Shown here one piece after another: positions 32,572-40,932 of a DNA stretch of 64,000 nucleotides. The stretch's first letter is position 1. Each line of letters starts with the position of its first letter. The DNA lies in contig JBCBQC010000027.1 in the NCBI GenBank assembly GCA_039820405.1, positions 1-64,000 of the forward strand. The letters run 5' to 3'. Source of the DNA: CALLVY01 sp937899855 (GTDB lineage Bacteria; Bacteroidota; Bacteroidia; Chitinophagales; Saprospiraceae). The notes under the pieces were generated by a model. The model had not been told where the DNA came from. It saw only the letters and a program-made list of their open reading frames with translations, and did no database searches. Made by a program: the position numbers and the translations under genes.

Positions 32572-34551
32572 TTAACGAAACAGGCTGATATCTCCACTGA
32601 AGGTCAGCATTTCCCCATTGATCAATTGCACCCGCAGCAAGTAGGTATACACCCCCACCTGCAAGTCCCGACCTCCATAACGGCCGTCCCAGCCTTCGTT
32701 GACCTCGTTGAGTGCGAGGCGGTCCCGTTGGTACACCACCGCTCCCCATCGGTCAAAAACCGTCAAAGGCCCCAGGGTCGCAATTCCCTCGGGATTGCCC
32801 TGTGGAAAAAAGCGATCGTTGGCGCCATCTTCGTTGGGCGAAAAGGCATTGGGCAAGTACAGGTCCACCTGGGGTACGACGCGCAATTGGACCGTCACCG
32901 AGTAGGTACAAGCGGCCTGGTCGGTAGCCAGCAGTTGGTAGGTCCCATCGTTGATCGCCGTCAACTCGGGATCGAGACAGTCCGTACAAGAAAGCCCCTC
33001 CGCGGGCGACCAGCTCAAGCTCTCCAAATCATTGTTGCCCCGCCACTCCGCAACCAGCTGCACCGTGGCTCCCAGACGGGCCTCCACCAGGTCAGGCAGG
33101 CTCAGAGAGCCCTCCGCAGTTTGTACCTCAATCCGGTAGCGCAGAGCACAACCATTGGCGCTGGCCCCGGCCACCAATTGCTCGAAATTGCCGGGCCGGT
33201 CGTAGGTGGTGCCATCCAGGGTAAAGCGCTCCCCCGCACAAAGCAATACCAGTGTATCCAGGCTCGACGGTACTTCGACGTCCAGGGTCAGGTTGAGGGT
33301 CAAATCACAACCATTGACATCTTGACCGGGAAGGAACTGCTGATAGGTACCGGGATCGCTAAAGGTTTCGCCGTTGAGCAACAAACTTTCTCCCGGACAA
33401 ATGGTAATCGCCGTATCCCGCACGCTCGGGGGAGCGGCGGTGAGATTGAGGGTGATGATCAGATCACAGCCGGAAGCGCCACCGCCGGGGATGGTTTGAA
33501 AATAGGTACCCGTAGCGGTGTACACCTCGCCGTTGAGCTCCAGTTGCTCCCCTTCGCAAATGACTTCATCGCGTAGGATGCGTTCGGGACTGTTCAAGCT
33601 GATCGCGATTTCGTCTTCCCCCACTGCACAATCCCCGGTGACCGTCACGCCGTAAGTACCGGACTGCTCCACCGTGATGGTCTGCGTGACGGCCCCCGTC
33701 GACCATTGGTAGGTCGCGCCAGTAAAGATCCCCGCGTCGAGGATCAGTTCGTCCGCACAAAGGTCTTGATCGGGTCCCAAGTTTACACTGAGGCGACTGC
33801 TGGTATTGACCAGGGAAATATTATCCACAAAATAATAGGCTGCGCTGCCGGGACCATCCACCACCTCCACGTTGGTATCGTAGTCGTCGGCAAAGTTACC
33901 GAGGGTCAGGTAGCGGTAGACGCGATCGGCCGTAAAGGAAAAAGTAATTTCCCGCCAATCGCGATCTTCGATCACCTCATTGACGACGAAAGTGGGCGTT
34001 ATGTCGATGGGCTGATTGGTATTGACGGGTTGTTGAACGGGCGTTTCGGACAGATAGGCTCCAAACTGGTTGGTCGCCAGGGTATTGAGAATGGGATTGG
34101 CCCCGCGACTGACGAACAGGCGCAGGGTATAAGACTCTCCCACGGTGAGGGGGCATTCCAGTTCGGTGCTGAGGTATTCCCGGGCGTTGAAGAAAACGGT
34201 GGAATAGGTCAGGATGCCCATCACGGCGTCTCCATCCTGGGGCTCGATGCCGTTGGCGAAGGTATTGTCGGGGAGGGTGGAAAAAGGGCCGGTACCATTG
34301 CGGTGAAAATAATCCGGAGTACCGTTGCGGGAATTGCACTCCGAACTAGCGGCGGCATTGGTCCAGCCCGTGGCGAGGAACCAGTCGCAGTCGTCGTTGG
34401 GCAGGGCAGAGAAGGTCTCGAAGCTACCGTTGGGCACGAGGTTGTTACAACAATCTTGCGCCCCACTCCAGGCGGGAGCGAGCAGTAGGAGAAGGAGCAG
34501 GCAGGGCAAGCCAGTAAGGGAACGGAGCGGAAAGGGAGTGGGGCAGAACAT
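32572..34551 (-). CDS. Large secreted protein with T9SS type B sorting domain
   Basis: 659 residues. After a signal peptide (LTGLPCLLLLLLLAPAWSGA) comes a jelly-roll-like domain opening CCNNLVPNGSFETF. Next are a PKD/Ig-like segment (LDAGIFTGATYQWSTGAVTQ), three repeats of about 70 residues each containing a 'GxxLxLNGExYxxxGTYxQxxPG' unit with a CD(L/V) pair, and a C-terminal gliding-motility CHU_C domain (LYLPNAFSPNEDGANDRFFP, VFDRWGAVVYQRD, GVYTYLLRVQL). Type B domains direct export by T9SS and attachment to the cell surface. Role: adhesin or matrix protein by inference. Confidence 0.9.
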   Translation of the reverse strand: MFCPTPFPLRSLTGLPCLLLLLLLAPAWSGAQDCCNNLVPNGSFETFSALPNDDCDWFLATGWTNAAASSECNSRNGTPDYFHRNGTGPFSTLPDNTFANGIEPQDGDAVMGILTYSTVFFNAREYLSTELECPLTVGESYTLRLFVSRGANPILNTLATNQFGAYLSETPVQQPVNTNQPIDITPTFVVNEVIEDRDWREITFSFTADRVYRYLTLGNFADDYDTNVEVVDGPGSAAYYFVDNISLVNTSSRLSVNLGPDQDLCADELILDAGIFTGATYQWSTGAVTQTITVEQSGTYGVTVTGDCAVGEDEIAISLNSPERILRDEVICEGEQLELNGEVYTATGTYFQTIPGGGASGCDLIITLNLTAAPPSVRDTAITICPGESLLLNGETFSDPGTYQQFLPGQDVNGCDLTLNLTLDVEVPSSLDTLVLLCAGERFTLDGTTYDRPGNFEQLVAGASANGCALRYRIEVQTAEGSLSLPDLVEARLGATVQLVAEWRGNNDLESLSWSPAEGLSCTDCLDPELTAINDGTYQLLATDQAACTYSVTVQLRVVPQVDLYLPNAFSPNEDGANDRFFPQGNPEGIATLGPLTVFDRWGAVVYQRDRLALNEVNEGWDGRYGGRDLQVGVYTYLLRVQLINGEMLTFSGDISLFR

Positions 34552-34776
34552 GACCGTAGTGAAGGTTGTGTACGGGCAGAAAACAGCTGGCCTCGAAAAT
34601 GGTTGATCGCTGGAGTGGGCATTTTTTACCAGGTGCTGGGGCAGTTTCCCCTGTTCTCCCGGTACTCCAGTGGAGAGCGTACACCCCGGGGGGCCAATGC
34701 CGTTGGCTGACTCTTCTAAAACACGAGAGCGGCAGGACTCCCCCAGGTTACGAAAAATATTTTGGGGGAAATGGCC

Positions 34777-35685
34777 TCAGCTAAAGTGTTCCACGCTGAT
34801 CTGTGCCTTATTGAGGCGAATGTAATCCACCAGGGCCCGGCTGGCGGGCGATAGTTTTTTACCCCTACCGTAGGCCAGGTTCCACTGGGTGACGATGGGT
34901 AGCCCTTTGATGGGTAGGATGCGCATGTTGTTGAGCAGGAGTTCGGAGCGGATGCCGATTTGGGGCATGATGGACAGGCCCAGTCCGGCCCGGACGGCCT
35001 GTTTGACGGCTTCGTTGGAGACCAGTTCCATGGAGCGTTTGACCTGTACCTGGTTGCGATCCAGAAAGCTTTTCATGACCGTCCGGGTGGCGGAGCCACT
35101 TTCGCGGAAGATGAGGGTGTGTTGGCCCAGCTTTTTGGTGGTCATGCGTTTGCCCAAGCCGGGGTAATTGGTAGAGGCCACTAGGTACAATTCGTTTTGG
35201 ATGAGGGGGACGCATTCCAGGGCCAGGTTTTGGGGTACGACCGAGACCATCGCAAAGTCGACCGTATTTTCCCGTAAGCTTTCCACCACTTTGGTCTTGT
35301 TGGTCACGTCGATGGAGATGTTGACGCCGGGATGTTGGCGCATAAATTCGGTCAGGAAGTAGGGGATCACGTATTTACCAGTCGAGGCGGAGGCGATGCG
35401 AATGTGTCCGGTCAGGAGGCCTTTGTACTGGTCGGTGGCGGTTTCGATTTGATCCACTTTGGCCAGTAGCTCCAGGGCCAGGTCGTAGATCTGGCGGCCA
35501 AAATCGGTGATGTAAAGCTGGCGGCCGATGACTTCGGTGAGGGGGATTTCGAACTCATCCTGGAGCTTTTTCAGCTGGATGGAGATGGCGGGTTGGGTGA
35601 GGTAAAGGGCTTCGGAGGCCTTGGTAATACTCTGTAACTCGCAGACTTTGATAAATATGCGAAGTTGATGTAAAGTATAATTCAT
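34777..35685 (-). CDS. LysR-family regulator (CbbR/CmpR-like), divergent from sbtA
   Basis: 302 residues. The winged helix-turn-helix is at residues 1-60 (LRIFIKVCELQSITKASEAL, LTQPAISIQLKKLQDEF). The effector-binding domain follows (GHIRIASASTGKYVIPYFLT ... FRESGSATRTVMKSFLD ... VKQAVRAGLGLSIMPQ), closest in style to CbbR/CmpR regulators of CO2 fixation and inorganic carbon uptake. It faces a bicarbonate-transporter operon across a 110-bp AT-rich gap, which is the standard arrangement for a LysR regulator and its target. Confidence 0.9.
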   Translation of the reverse strand: MNYTLHQLRIFIKVCELQSITKASEALYLTQPAISIQLKKLQDEFEIPLTEVIGRQLYITDFGRQIYDLALELLAKVDQIETATDQYKGLLTGHIRIASASTGKYVIPYFLTEFMRQHPGVNISIDVTNKTKVVESLRENTVDFAMVSVVPQNLALECVPLIQNELYLVASTNYPGLGKRMTTKKLGQHTLIFRESGSATRTVMKSFLDRNQVQVKRSMELVSNEAVKQAVRAGLGLSIMPQIGIRSELLLNNMRILPIKGLPIVTQWNLAYGRGKKLSPASRALVDYIRLNKAQISVEHFS

Positions 35686-35795
35686 AAACTTTAGTTAATA
35701 CAATACATAATAAACATAAATTCAAGTTAATAAAAAATTATCACACCTTTGCAGGGCAAAAAAAATTAATTTACTGATTCAAACTACTTCACAAC
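35686..35795. promoter_or_regulatory. Divergent control region of LysR and sbtA operon
   Basis: A markedly AT-rich 110-bp gap holding both promoters. TTA-N10-TAA (in ttaatacaatacataa, about 35695-35710) is a candidate LysR-type operator. CACCTTTG near 35748-35756 resembles the -7 element (7 of 8) for the sbtA side. Both are read by eye only. Confidence 0.5.
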
Positions 35796-36059
35796 ATGGT
35801 ACTCGAACTATCCAAGGATTTCGTGCACAGCGCTTGTGCCAAAACAACGACCAAGCGTTCGGAAGCAGAAATGAGGCAACTGCTGCTCCAACTCATGCAA
35901 AGCAGCGGCATCGACCCCGACAAGATTGTAGAGAAGCGCGAGGGCATTTTGGAGCTCAAGGACGACCCCAAAATTAAGCTACACAGCCTGATGTTACGCG
36001 CCGAGGAGATGGGGCTGGAGATCAAATACACCAAAAAGACCTTGATCGAAATCTGCTAG
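35796..36059 (+). CDS. Small cytoplasmic protein upstream of sbtA
   Basis: 87 residues with no membrane segment. It contains one Cys near the N-terminus (HSACAKTTTKRSEAE), a helix (MRQLLLQLMQSSGIDPDKIV) and a basic end (LEIKYTKKTLIEIC). No family was recognised. It lies 4 bp before the transporter ATG, so translation is coupled. It may regulate the transporter, as the PII-like SbtB does in cyanobacteria, but it does not resemble SbtB. Confidence 0.75.
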   Translation: MVLELSKDFVHSACAKTTTKRSEAEMRQLLLQLMQSSGIDPDKIVEKREGILELKDDPKIKLHSLMLRAEEMGLEIKYTKKTLIEIC

Positions 36060-36063
36060 TTCC

Positions 36064-37044
36064 ATGGCGAGTTTATTGGAAAATTTGACCAATCCGGCAT
36101 TGCTTTTTTTCATCTTGGGGATTACCGCGGTCCAGATCAACAACGATCTTAAGATTCCCGAAACTTCCTCCAAGTTCATTTCCATCTACCTGCTGCTTTC
36201 CATCGGTTTTAAGGGGGGCAACGAGCTTTCCCACAGCACTGTCGATCTCGAAATCATGGGTAGCTTGCTACTCGGAGTCTTGCTGGCCAGTGCGGTCCCC
36301 GTCTTGGCTTTCTTTCTGCTCAAGCAAAAAGTGAACATCAAGAATGCCGGAGCGATTGCGGCCTCCTACGGTTCCGTCAGTGCCGTCACCTTTGTCACGG
36401 CCATTTCTTTTCTGGACTTCGAAGGGGTTTTATTTGATGGATACATGATTGCGGTCATGGCTTCGATGGAAGCTCCCGCCATTGTGGTAGGCATCCTTTT
36501 GATTCACCTGTACTGCCGGAAAAACCAGGAGGAATTTGGCGCCCCCGGGGCGTTCTCCAGCGTTTTTAACCATTCGATCAACAACGCAAGTGTGCTACTC
36601 ATTCTGGGCAGCTTAGTCATCGGCTACCTCGCCAGCGACCAGCAGGCCGAGGGCATCAAACCCTTCACTACCGATATCTTTAAGGGTTTCCTCGCCGTCT
36701 TCTTGCTCGATATGGGAATTCGCGCCGGCTCACAACTGGGAAGTATGCGTGAAAATGGACCTTTTCTGGTCCTGTTTGCGGCTCTCCTCCCCTTTTGCAA
36801 CGGGCTACTGGCACTGGGCTTGGCCTCCTTGTTGACCCATTCCATCGGGAACCTACTCCTGTTCGCGATCCTGGGGGCCAGTGCCTCCTACATCGCCGTA
36901 CCCGCCGCTTTTAAAAACGCCGTACCCGAAGCCAATCCGGGACTTTACCTCCCCATGGCCCTCGGCATCACGTTCCCGGTCAATATCATCGTGGGAATCC
37001 CCTTTTACTATTACCTCATCAAAAACGTAGTGGTTATTGCCTGA
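36064..37044 (+). CDS. sbtA: SbtA-family sodium/bicarbonate transporter
   Basis: 326 residues with about ten membrane helices arranged as two halves (MASLLENLTNPALLFFILGI, ISIYLLLSIGFKGGNELS, GAIAASYGSVSAVTFVTAIS, MASMEAPAIVVGILLIHLYC; then FKGFLAVFLLDMGIRAGSQL, GASASYIAVPAAFKNAVPEA). These motifs are those of SbtA, the sodium-dependent HCO3- symporter first known in cyanobacteria and common in heterotrophs. It imports inorganic carbon across the inner membrane, probably to feed carboxylases. It is under likely control of the divergent LysR gene. A 57-residue membrane peptide gene follows 41 bp downstream. Confidence 0.93.
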   Translation: MASLLENLTNPALLFFILGITAVQINNDLKIPETSSKFISIYLLLSIGFKGGNELSHSTVDLEIMGSLLLGVLLASAVPVLAFFLLKQKVNIKNAGAIAASYGSVSAVTFVTAISFLDFEGVLFDGYMIAVMASMEAPAIVVGILLIHLYCRKNQEEFGAPGAFSSVFNHSINNASVLLILGSLVIGYLASDQQAEGIKPFTTDIFKGFLAVFLLDMGIRAGSQLGSMRENGPFLVLFAALLPFCNGLLALGLASLLTHSIGNLLLFAILGASASYIAVPAAFKNAVPEANPGLYLPMALGITFPVNIIVGIPFYYYLIKNVVVIA

Positions 37045-37085
37045 TAACAAGCGGCCATCACTTCCCCAATTAACCATCAAAGACT

Positions 37086-37259
37086 ATGAGTCATCTAATA
37101 TTACTCATTCAAAATGAGCTTCTGGTACCGCTGGATACCAGTGCCGAACTCTCCTTCGTATTGATCGGCAAACTCGCAGCGGTCCTGTTTATCGTAGGCA
37201 TGTTATTCTTACTCGAATACAGTGCCCGCTCTACGGAGCACAAAGGTTTCAAACAATAA
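37086..37259 (+). CDS. 57-aa single-pass membrane protein downstream of sbtA
   Basis: ATG 37086 to TAA 37257-37259. The product has one clear transmembrane helix (LIGKLAAVLFIVGMLFLLEY) and a short charged C-terminus (SARSTEHKGFKQ). It lies 41 bp after sbtA on the same strand and before a terminator, so it belongs to the operon. It may be a small subunit or regulator of the transporter; no homologue was recognised. Confidence 0.65.
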   Translation: MSHLILLIQNELLVPLDTSAELSFVLIGKLAAVLFIVGMLFLLEYSARSTEHKGFKQ

Positions 37260-37289
37260 GCAGTTTGTAAATAGGTTTATCAATGTCCA

Positions 37290-37327
37290 ATGATGGAGGG
37301 TCCCGTGCCCGCGGGCCCTCCCATCAT
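37290..37327. terminator. Strong hairpin ending the sbtA operon
   Basis: Arms atgatggagggtccc (37290-37304) and gggccctcccatcat (37313-37327) pair almost fully around a short loop. It sits between the convergent sbtA operon and the gene ending at 37369, so it likely ends transcription in both directions. Confidence 0.75.
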
Positions 37328-37368
37328 TCTTCCTCCAAGTGGGCCCAATCGTTGGGTACTGCCGGCCA

Positions 37369-38289
37369 TCACTCCACAAAAATCTCAATCCCTTCACTGG
37401 TATCGGCAGTAGAATTGAGGGTGCGGTACTGCCCGGCAATTTCCATCATGGCGGTATTGGGTGGAATCCGACCTTCGTTTTCGGCGTACATGACCAGATA
37501 ATTTTTTCCCCGTCGCAGGGGCAAGCTCAGCTCGATGGCCTCCTTTTTCACTTTGAGCCCCCGAACGATCCATTCCCCATTGAGGTAAAGCGAAATGATG
37601 TCGCCATCCTCGGTCCCGTTGTCGCGGACCTTGAGGCTGGTCAGGGTCGTCTCCACCCGGAGCGAGTCCACCAGACGGACTTCCCGCTCGGACAGCTGCT
37701 CGGGCACCGCCCGCTTTTTGCGATAACGGATCTCAATCACGACGTCGTTGGTCTTTTCGGCAAAAAAACTCAGGGAATTGCTCCGCTCGACCCATTCCCC
37801 CTCCCGATTGGCGCGGTAGCTCAGGATTTCGAAGGCCTCGGGAAACACCCAGACGTAGTTGAACTCGGTAAAGCCGGAGTTGTTGGGGCTTTCCCAGAAC
37901 AAGCCGTAATGGTTGTTGATTTTGGTTTCGGAAACGCGGTAGGTATACACCCCATCCGCCCCGACGGTGAGCACGTCGGGTTCGAACGCATCCTTGATAA
38001 TCATGGCGTAGTCGCCCCCCATAAAGTTGATCTTGTCAAAATTTTCATCCCCGATTTCCTGCCAATCGTACTGATTGGGATAGAGGTATTCGTAATAATC
38101 CTGGGGGGTACGGCCCTTGGGCAGGTAGGTGTAAATGGTGAGATAACCGGACTTGAGATTGGCGTAGTTGGTGTAGGACTGGCCGTCCTCGTTTAGGTAG
38201 GTGATGGATTCAAACCGAACTTCCTGAGCGACCGCTCCGGTGAGGGCCCCGATCAGTCCGAACAGCGGGAGGAGTATACGGAGGTTCAT
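37369..38289 (-). CDS. Secreted protein of unknown function, 306 aa
   Basis: Signal peptide MNLRILLPLFGLIGALTGAVAQ. The mature N-terminus (VRFESITYLNEDGQSYTNYA, TYLPKGRTPQDYYEYLYPNQ) has no recognised fold. The last 100 residues match a beta-domain I know only as a recurring C-terminal unit in Bacteroidota secreted proteins: VRDNGTEDGDIISLYLNGEW ... GKNYLVMYAENEGRIPPNTA. It ends the unit facing the sbtA terminator and is 100 bp downstream of the broken antitoxin gene. Confidence 0.75.
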   Translation of the reverse strand: MNLRILLPLFGLIGALTGAVAQEVRFESITYLNEDGQSYTNYANLKSGYLTIYTYLPKGRTPQDYYEYLYPNQYDWQEIGDENFDKINFMGGDYAMIIKDAFEPDVLTVGADGVYTYRVSETKINNHYGLFWESPNNSGFTEFNYVWVFPEAFEILSYRANREGEWVERSNSLSFFAEKTNDVVIEIRYRKKRAVPEQLSEREVRLVDSLRVETTLTSLKVRDNGTEDGDIISLYLNGEWIVRGLKVKKEAIELSLPLRRGKNYLVMYAENEGRIPPNTAMMEIAGQYRTLNSTADTSEGIEIFVE

Positions 38290-38391
38290 GGGCTTGTTTA
38301 ATGCAAATAGAGTGCCTAAGCTCCTCCCTTCGTCAGTCTTCGTTTTCCCCTTCTGCTCTTGACTTTAAATAATTCTCTGGAGTAAAGACCG

Positions 38392-38780
38392 CTATTTCTG
38401 AATTGGTGTAATCTTTTCTGCTTTGATAATCCCACGTAATCTTTTGACTCTGGGAGACAATTCATCAGACTTAACGGGTCTCCTTTCCTTAGAAGCCATC
38501 TCAAAAATATCCTTCGGACTGCGGCAGGGTCCTTTTCGCCCCTACTTCGTTGCCAAAAGCGTCGTCCCGATAGGAATCGGGAGCTATGCTCCGTTTTGGC
38601 GCCTCGTCGGAACACAAATGACCGCTCCCTCGCCAACAAAAACATTTTGAGATGGCTTCTAGTCGATAGCTTAAAGTAATTTTCAACAAGCTCGGATAAA
38701 CTTTGCCCCTTTTCCTTCGCATAGGCTTTGGCAATTTGGATTACTTCCTTCTCTATCGTTAAGGTCAATTTCGTATTCAT
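38392..38780 (-). pseudogene. DUF6364-type antitoxin gene interrupted by a MITE
   Basis: From ATG 38780 the product starts like DUF6364/RHH antitoxins (MNTKLTLTIEKEVIQIAKAY, KEKGQSLSELVENYFKL) and then runs into a MITE (38490-38661). Removing the element plus one copy of the TA target joins the frame exactly: ...LST then KERRPVKSDELSPRVKRL and RGIIKAEKITPIQK, ending at TAG 38392-38394, the usual C-terminus of this family. As it stands the frame runs to 38316 as 154 residues with a foreign tail. A PIN-type toxin gene usually follows such antitoxins; none is seen here. Confidence 0.88.
38490..38661. mobile_element. MITE, 168 bp plus TA target duplication
   Basis: Perfect 15-bp terminal inverted repeats (gaagccatctcaaaa, 38492-38506 and complement 38645-38659) flanked by TA at 38490-38491 and 38660-38661. 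TA duplication is the hallmark of IS630/Tc1-mariner-type elements. The interior is noncoding with small stem-loops (cccgat-aggaat-cgggag). It is inserted in the antitoxin gene and is therefore a younger event than that gene. It does not resemble the MITE at 27151. Confidence 0.85.
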
Positions 38781-38795
38781 GATGATTTTTATTCA

Positions 38796-38830
38796 AATAC
38801 GTGTTTGTCAATGGGAAATCAACACGTATT
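38796..38830. promoter_or_regulatory. Inverted-repeat operator upstream of the antitoxin gene
   Basis: A perfect 10-bp inverted repeat (aatacgtgtt 38796-38805, aacacgtatt 38821-38830) with a 15-nt spacer lies 16 bases upstream of the antitoxin ATG on the minus strand. The symmetry fits autoregulation by a dimeric ribbon-helix-helix antitoxin, which DUF6364 proteins resemble. Confidence 0.6.
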
Positions 38831-38836
38831 CCATAA

Positions 38837-39079
38837 CTAATAAACGATCCGCTCGCTAAGCGAACGCTGGGGCTGCGACACCGTCAGGAGGTACCAGAGC
38901 GCTACTTCCAGCAGCAGCACTGCCAGCATCCCCCCCAGCCCGTAGGGCCAGGTCGCTTGGAAAAGGCCCTTTTCCCCCCGCAAAAGAACCACCACGGCCA
39001 ATACGAGGGCCGTAGCCAGCAAGCTAAAGGGGCGGTAGCCCCAACGCAGCCCTTCATCGGTTTTGGTTTCGAACACCAT
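38837..39079 (-). CDS. Small two-helix membrane protein
   Basis: 80 residues from ATG 39079. Two membrane helices (FSLLATALVLAVVVLLR and YGLGGMLAVLLLEVALWYLL) separated by a short loop, with a hydrophilic C-terminus (TVSQPQRSLSERIVY). No family. Its start shares one base with the stop of the T9SS cargo gene upstream (TGATG), so translation is coupled. Confidence 0.65.
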   Translation of the reverse strand: MVFETKTDEGLRWGYRPFSLLATALVLAVVVLLRGEKGLFQATWPYGLGGMLAVLLLEVALWYLLTVSQPQRSLSERIVY

Positions 39080-39918
39080 CACTGGCTACCGTTTTTCAAC
39101 AGGTAAAAAATCCGTCGCTCCCCTCCCCGACTCAACTGAGCAACCAAGAGCCCCGCGGGCCAGTCGGTGGTGGACAGGGATTGGAGGGCCTGCCCAGCGA
39201 GCGCGCCCCGCCACCAACACGTCCCCCCAATGCCGTACACCGCCAGTTCCCAGTCGCCTTCCCCAGTGCCCAGCTCCGGGGGGAGGCGTACCCACAGTTG
39301 ATCCTCCAGGGGGTTGGGAAACAGGGCCACCGTTTCCAAATCCGGCTCCACCTGCGAATTGACTAGGGTACAGTCCAATTCCTCCTCGTAATAATCGTCT
39401 ACCCGGGTAAAGCCCTCACAGAGCGGCACCAACCCCGATCGGACCGAGCCGTAGTCCTCCCAAAAGCCATCGATGGTGGTGGGCGGAAAGCCGATAAAAC
39501 GACGTGGCGCTCCTTCAAACTCCGCCACGCGGACCTCCTCTACCGTTTGCCAACCGGCGCCATTGTGAAAGTAAAAACTGTCCCCCACCTCCAGGGAATA
39601 ATCCGCGATCAGCAACTCCTCCAAATTGGGATCGTCGGCCGGGATAAAGTAAACCTTTTCGTGGAGGCTGTCCTCACGGACGTAGCCGCTGGGGCCACAA
39701 TCGGAGCCACTGACCGCTAGCCAGTGGTAGACCTGCCCATTGTGCTGGAGCGTATCGCAGCTCACCAGCTGCCGGACGATGCCGTAGGATCCCATCCCCT
39801 GCCCGATTTTAACTTCCCAGCCTGCCCCCACGCGGACGGTTTGGGCGGAAAGCGGAAGCAGGGCGAGGATCAAGCCACTGGCGAGAATCAAGAATTTGAG
39901 GGAACGATTAAGTAACAT
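39079..39918 (-). CDS. T9SS cargo protein with type A sorting domain
   Basis: 279 residues from ATG 39918. Signal peptide LKFLILASGLILALLPLSAQ. Mature part with Cys-rich segments (LVSCDTLQHNGQVYHWLAVS, SDCGPSGYVREDSLHEKVYF) and the motif FIGFPPTTIDGFWEDYGSVR, a distant version of the domain in the 29-31 kb pair. The C-terminal sorting domain is present (VALFPNPLEDQLWVRLPPEL ... LSTTDWPAGLLVAQLSRGGE), ending in a basic tail. It should be exported by the type IX system. It is coupled to the small membrane gene downstream. Confidence 0.85.
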   Translation of the reverse strand: MLLNRSLKFLILASGLILALLPLSAQTVRVGAGWEVKIGQGMGSYGIVRQLVSCDTLQHNGQVYHWLAVSGSDCGPSGYVREDSLHEKVYFIPADDPNLEELLIADYSLEVGDSFYFHNGAGWQTVEEVRVAEFEGAPRRFIGFPPTTIDGFWEDYGSVRSGLVPLCEGFTRVDDYYEEELDCTLVNSQVEPDLETVALFPNPLEDQLWVRLPPELGTGEGDWELAVYGIGGTCWWRGALAGQALQSLSTTDWPAGLLVAQLSRGGERRIFYLLKNGSQ

Positions 39919-40133
39919 AAGCCATGATATTTTTAGTTTGTTGTATGGTTTCCATTTACCACCTCCAAAATTCCCACCACTTTGCCGGCTGGGTGGAACG
40001 AATGCTCGCCGAAAGGGCGGTGGCGCTATTGTGAGCGGGGGAGCGGCGCCGTAGTAGCCAGATTCCCAAGCCACTCGTCCTACCGATAAACGATTTTTAC
40101 CTTTTTTTTGGTTCCCCCACCCCAAGCAGCCGC

Positions 40134-40688
40134 TCAATCCGCGCCCAACACCCGCGCGATTTCCCAACGGGCTTTTTCCCAATCCGCACGCCCCAATGCG
40201 AGATTGCTCTCCAGCAGCAGGTCTTCCCCACTCCACAGGGCGAGGCGGCCCCGCTCCGGTACCCGGGTCCATCCCTCATCCAGTACGGTGGTATCCGTGG
40301 GGATGGGAGCATTTTCGAGAATCAGTGTCAATACGAACTCGACACCGACGATCCGGGGGTATTCCTCCGTTTCGCGAAACCAGGCGTAATCGACGATTTG
40401 CCAAACCTCATCCGGGGTAAAGCGCAGGATTTCCCGGCCCGCCGCATTCCACAACAACAAACGGGAGAAAAATAAAAAGATCAGGATAAAAAGCAGGAAG
40501 CCAAGGATGCTGCCTTCGTCGAAGACGCCCCGCCACAGCAATCCGGCGGGGAAGGCCAGGGTCAGTAAGGTGAGGAGGGCCAGTACGGCCAAGTAAAAGA
40601 CGTGGGGCCGGGGAGGACGTAGGATCAAATCCAGGGTCTCCGCACTTTTTACAATCTCCAGCCGACTGAGCTTTACCATGGCGTTCAT
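40134..40688 (-). CDS. Two-helix membrane protein of unknown function
   Basis: 184 residues. A cytoplasmic strand-rich N-terminus (VKLSRLEIVKSAETLDLILR) is followed by two membrane helices (HVFYLAVLALLTLLTLAFPA and SILGFLLFILIFLFFSRLLL) and a C-terminal domain (LRFTPDEVWQIVDYAWFRET ... DWEKARWEIARVLG) with the character of a PH-like module behind two TMs, as in bPH2/YdbT-type proteins. No motif gives a function. It stands alone: 39919-40133 before it and 40689-40932 after it are noncoding. Confidence 0.65.
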   Translation of the reverse strand: MNAMVKLSRLEIVKSAETLDLILRPPRPHVFYLAVLALLTLLTLAFPAGLLWRGVFDEGSILGFLLFILIFLFFSRLLLWNAAGREILRFTPDEVWQIVDYAWFRETEEYPRIVGVEFVLTLILENAPIPTDTTVLDEGWTRVPERGRLALWSGEDLLLESNLALGRADWEKARWEIARVLGAD

Positions 40689-40760
40689 TTGTAAATTAGG
40701 TTATATCTTACCAATACCCATCGGTGAATCTGATCCATCTTTAGAACCTCTCCGTCGACT

Positions 40761-40798
40761 ATTCCGAGCCGAATAGCCAGAGCTATTTGGCTCGGAAT
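40761..40798. terminator. Hairpin in the gap 40689-40932
   Basis: Inverted repeat attccgagccgaatag (40761-40776) and ctatttggctcggaat (40783-40798), 15 of 16 pairs, 6-nt loop. It lies downstream of the TIR-like gene on the minus strand and may terminate it. Otherwise the 244-bp gap shows no gene. Confidence 0.5.
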
Positions 40799-40932
40799 AA
40801 GGCTCGGCGAGAACCAAAATCTGGACCACCTTCCTCCAAAAGCATTTATAAGACACCACCTAAAAGTACCCAAAATTCCGCAATGATACTGGCGTCAGCC
40901 GTCAAATGGAGGGAATGGCAGCCGGCGGGCTT

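Noticed and set aside
32350..33576. 408-codon frame opposite the T9SS type B gene
   Set aside because: No start signal or domain; the minus-strand protein is complete with signal and sorting domain.
38316..38489. Reading the 154-codon frame 38316-38780 as an intact protein
   Set aside because: The part after residue about 40 is read from the MITE and then the wrong frame of the antitoxin 3' end.
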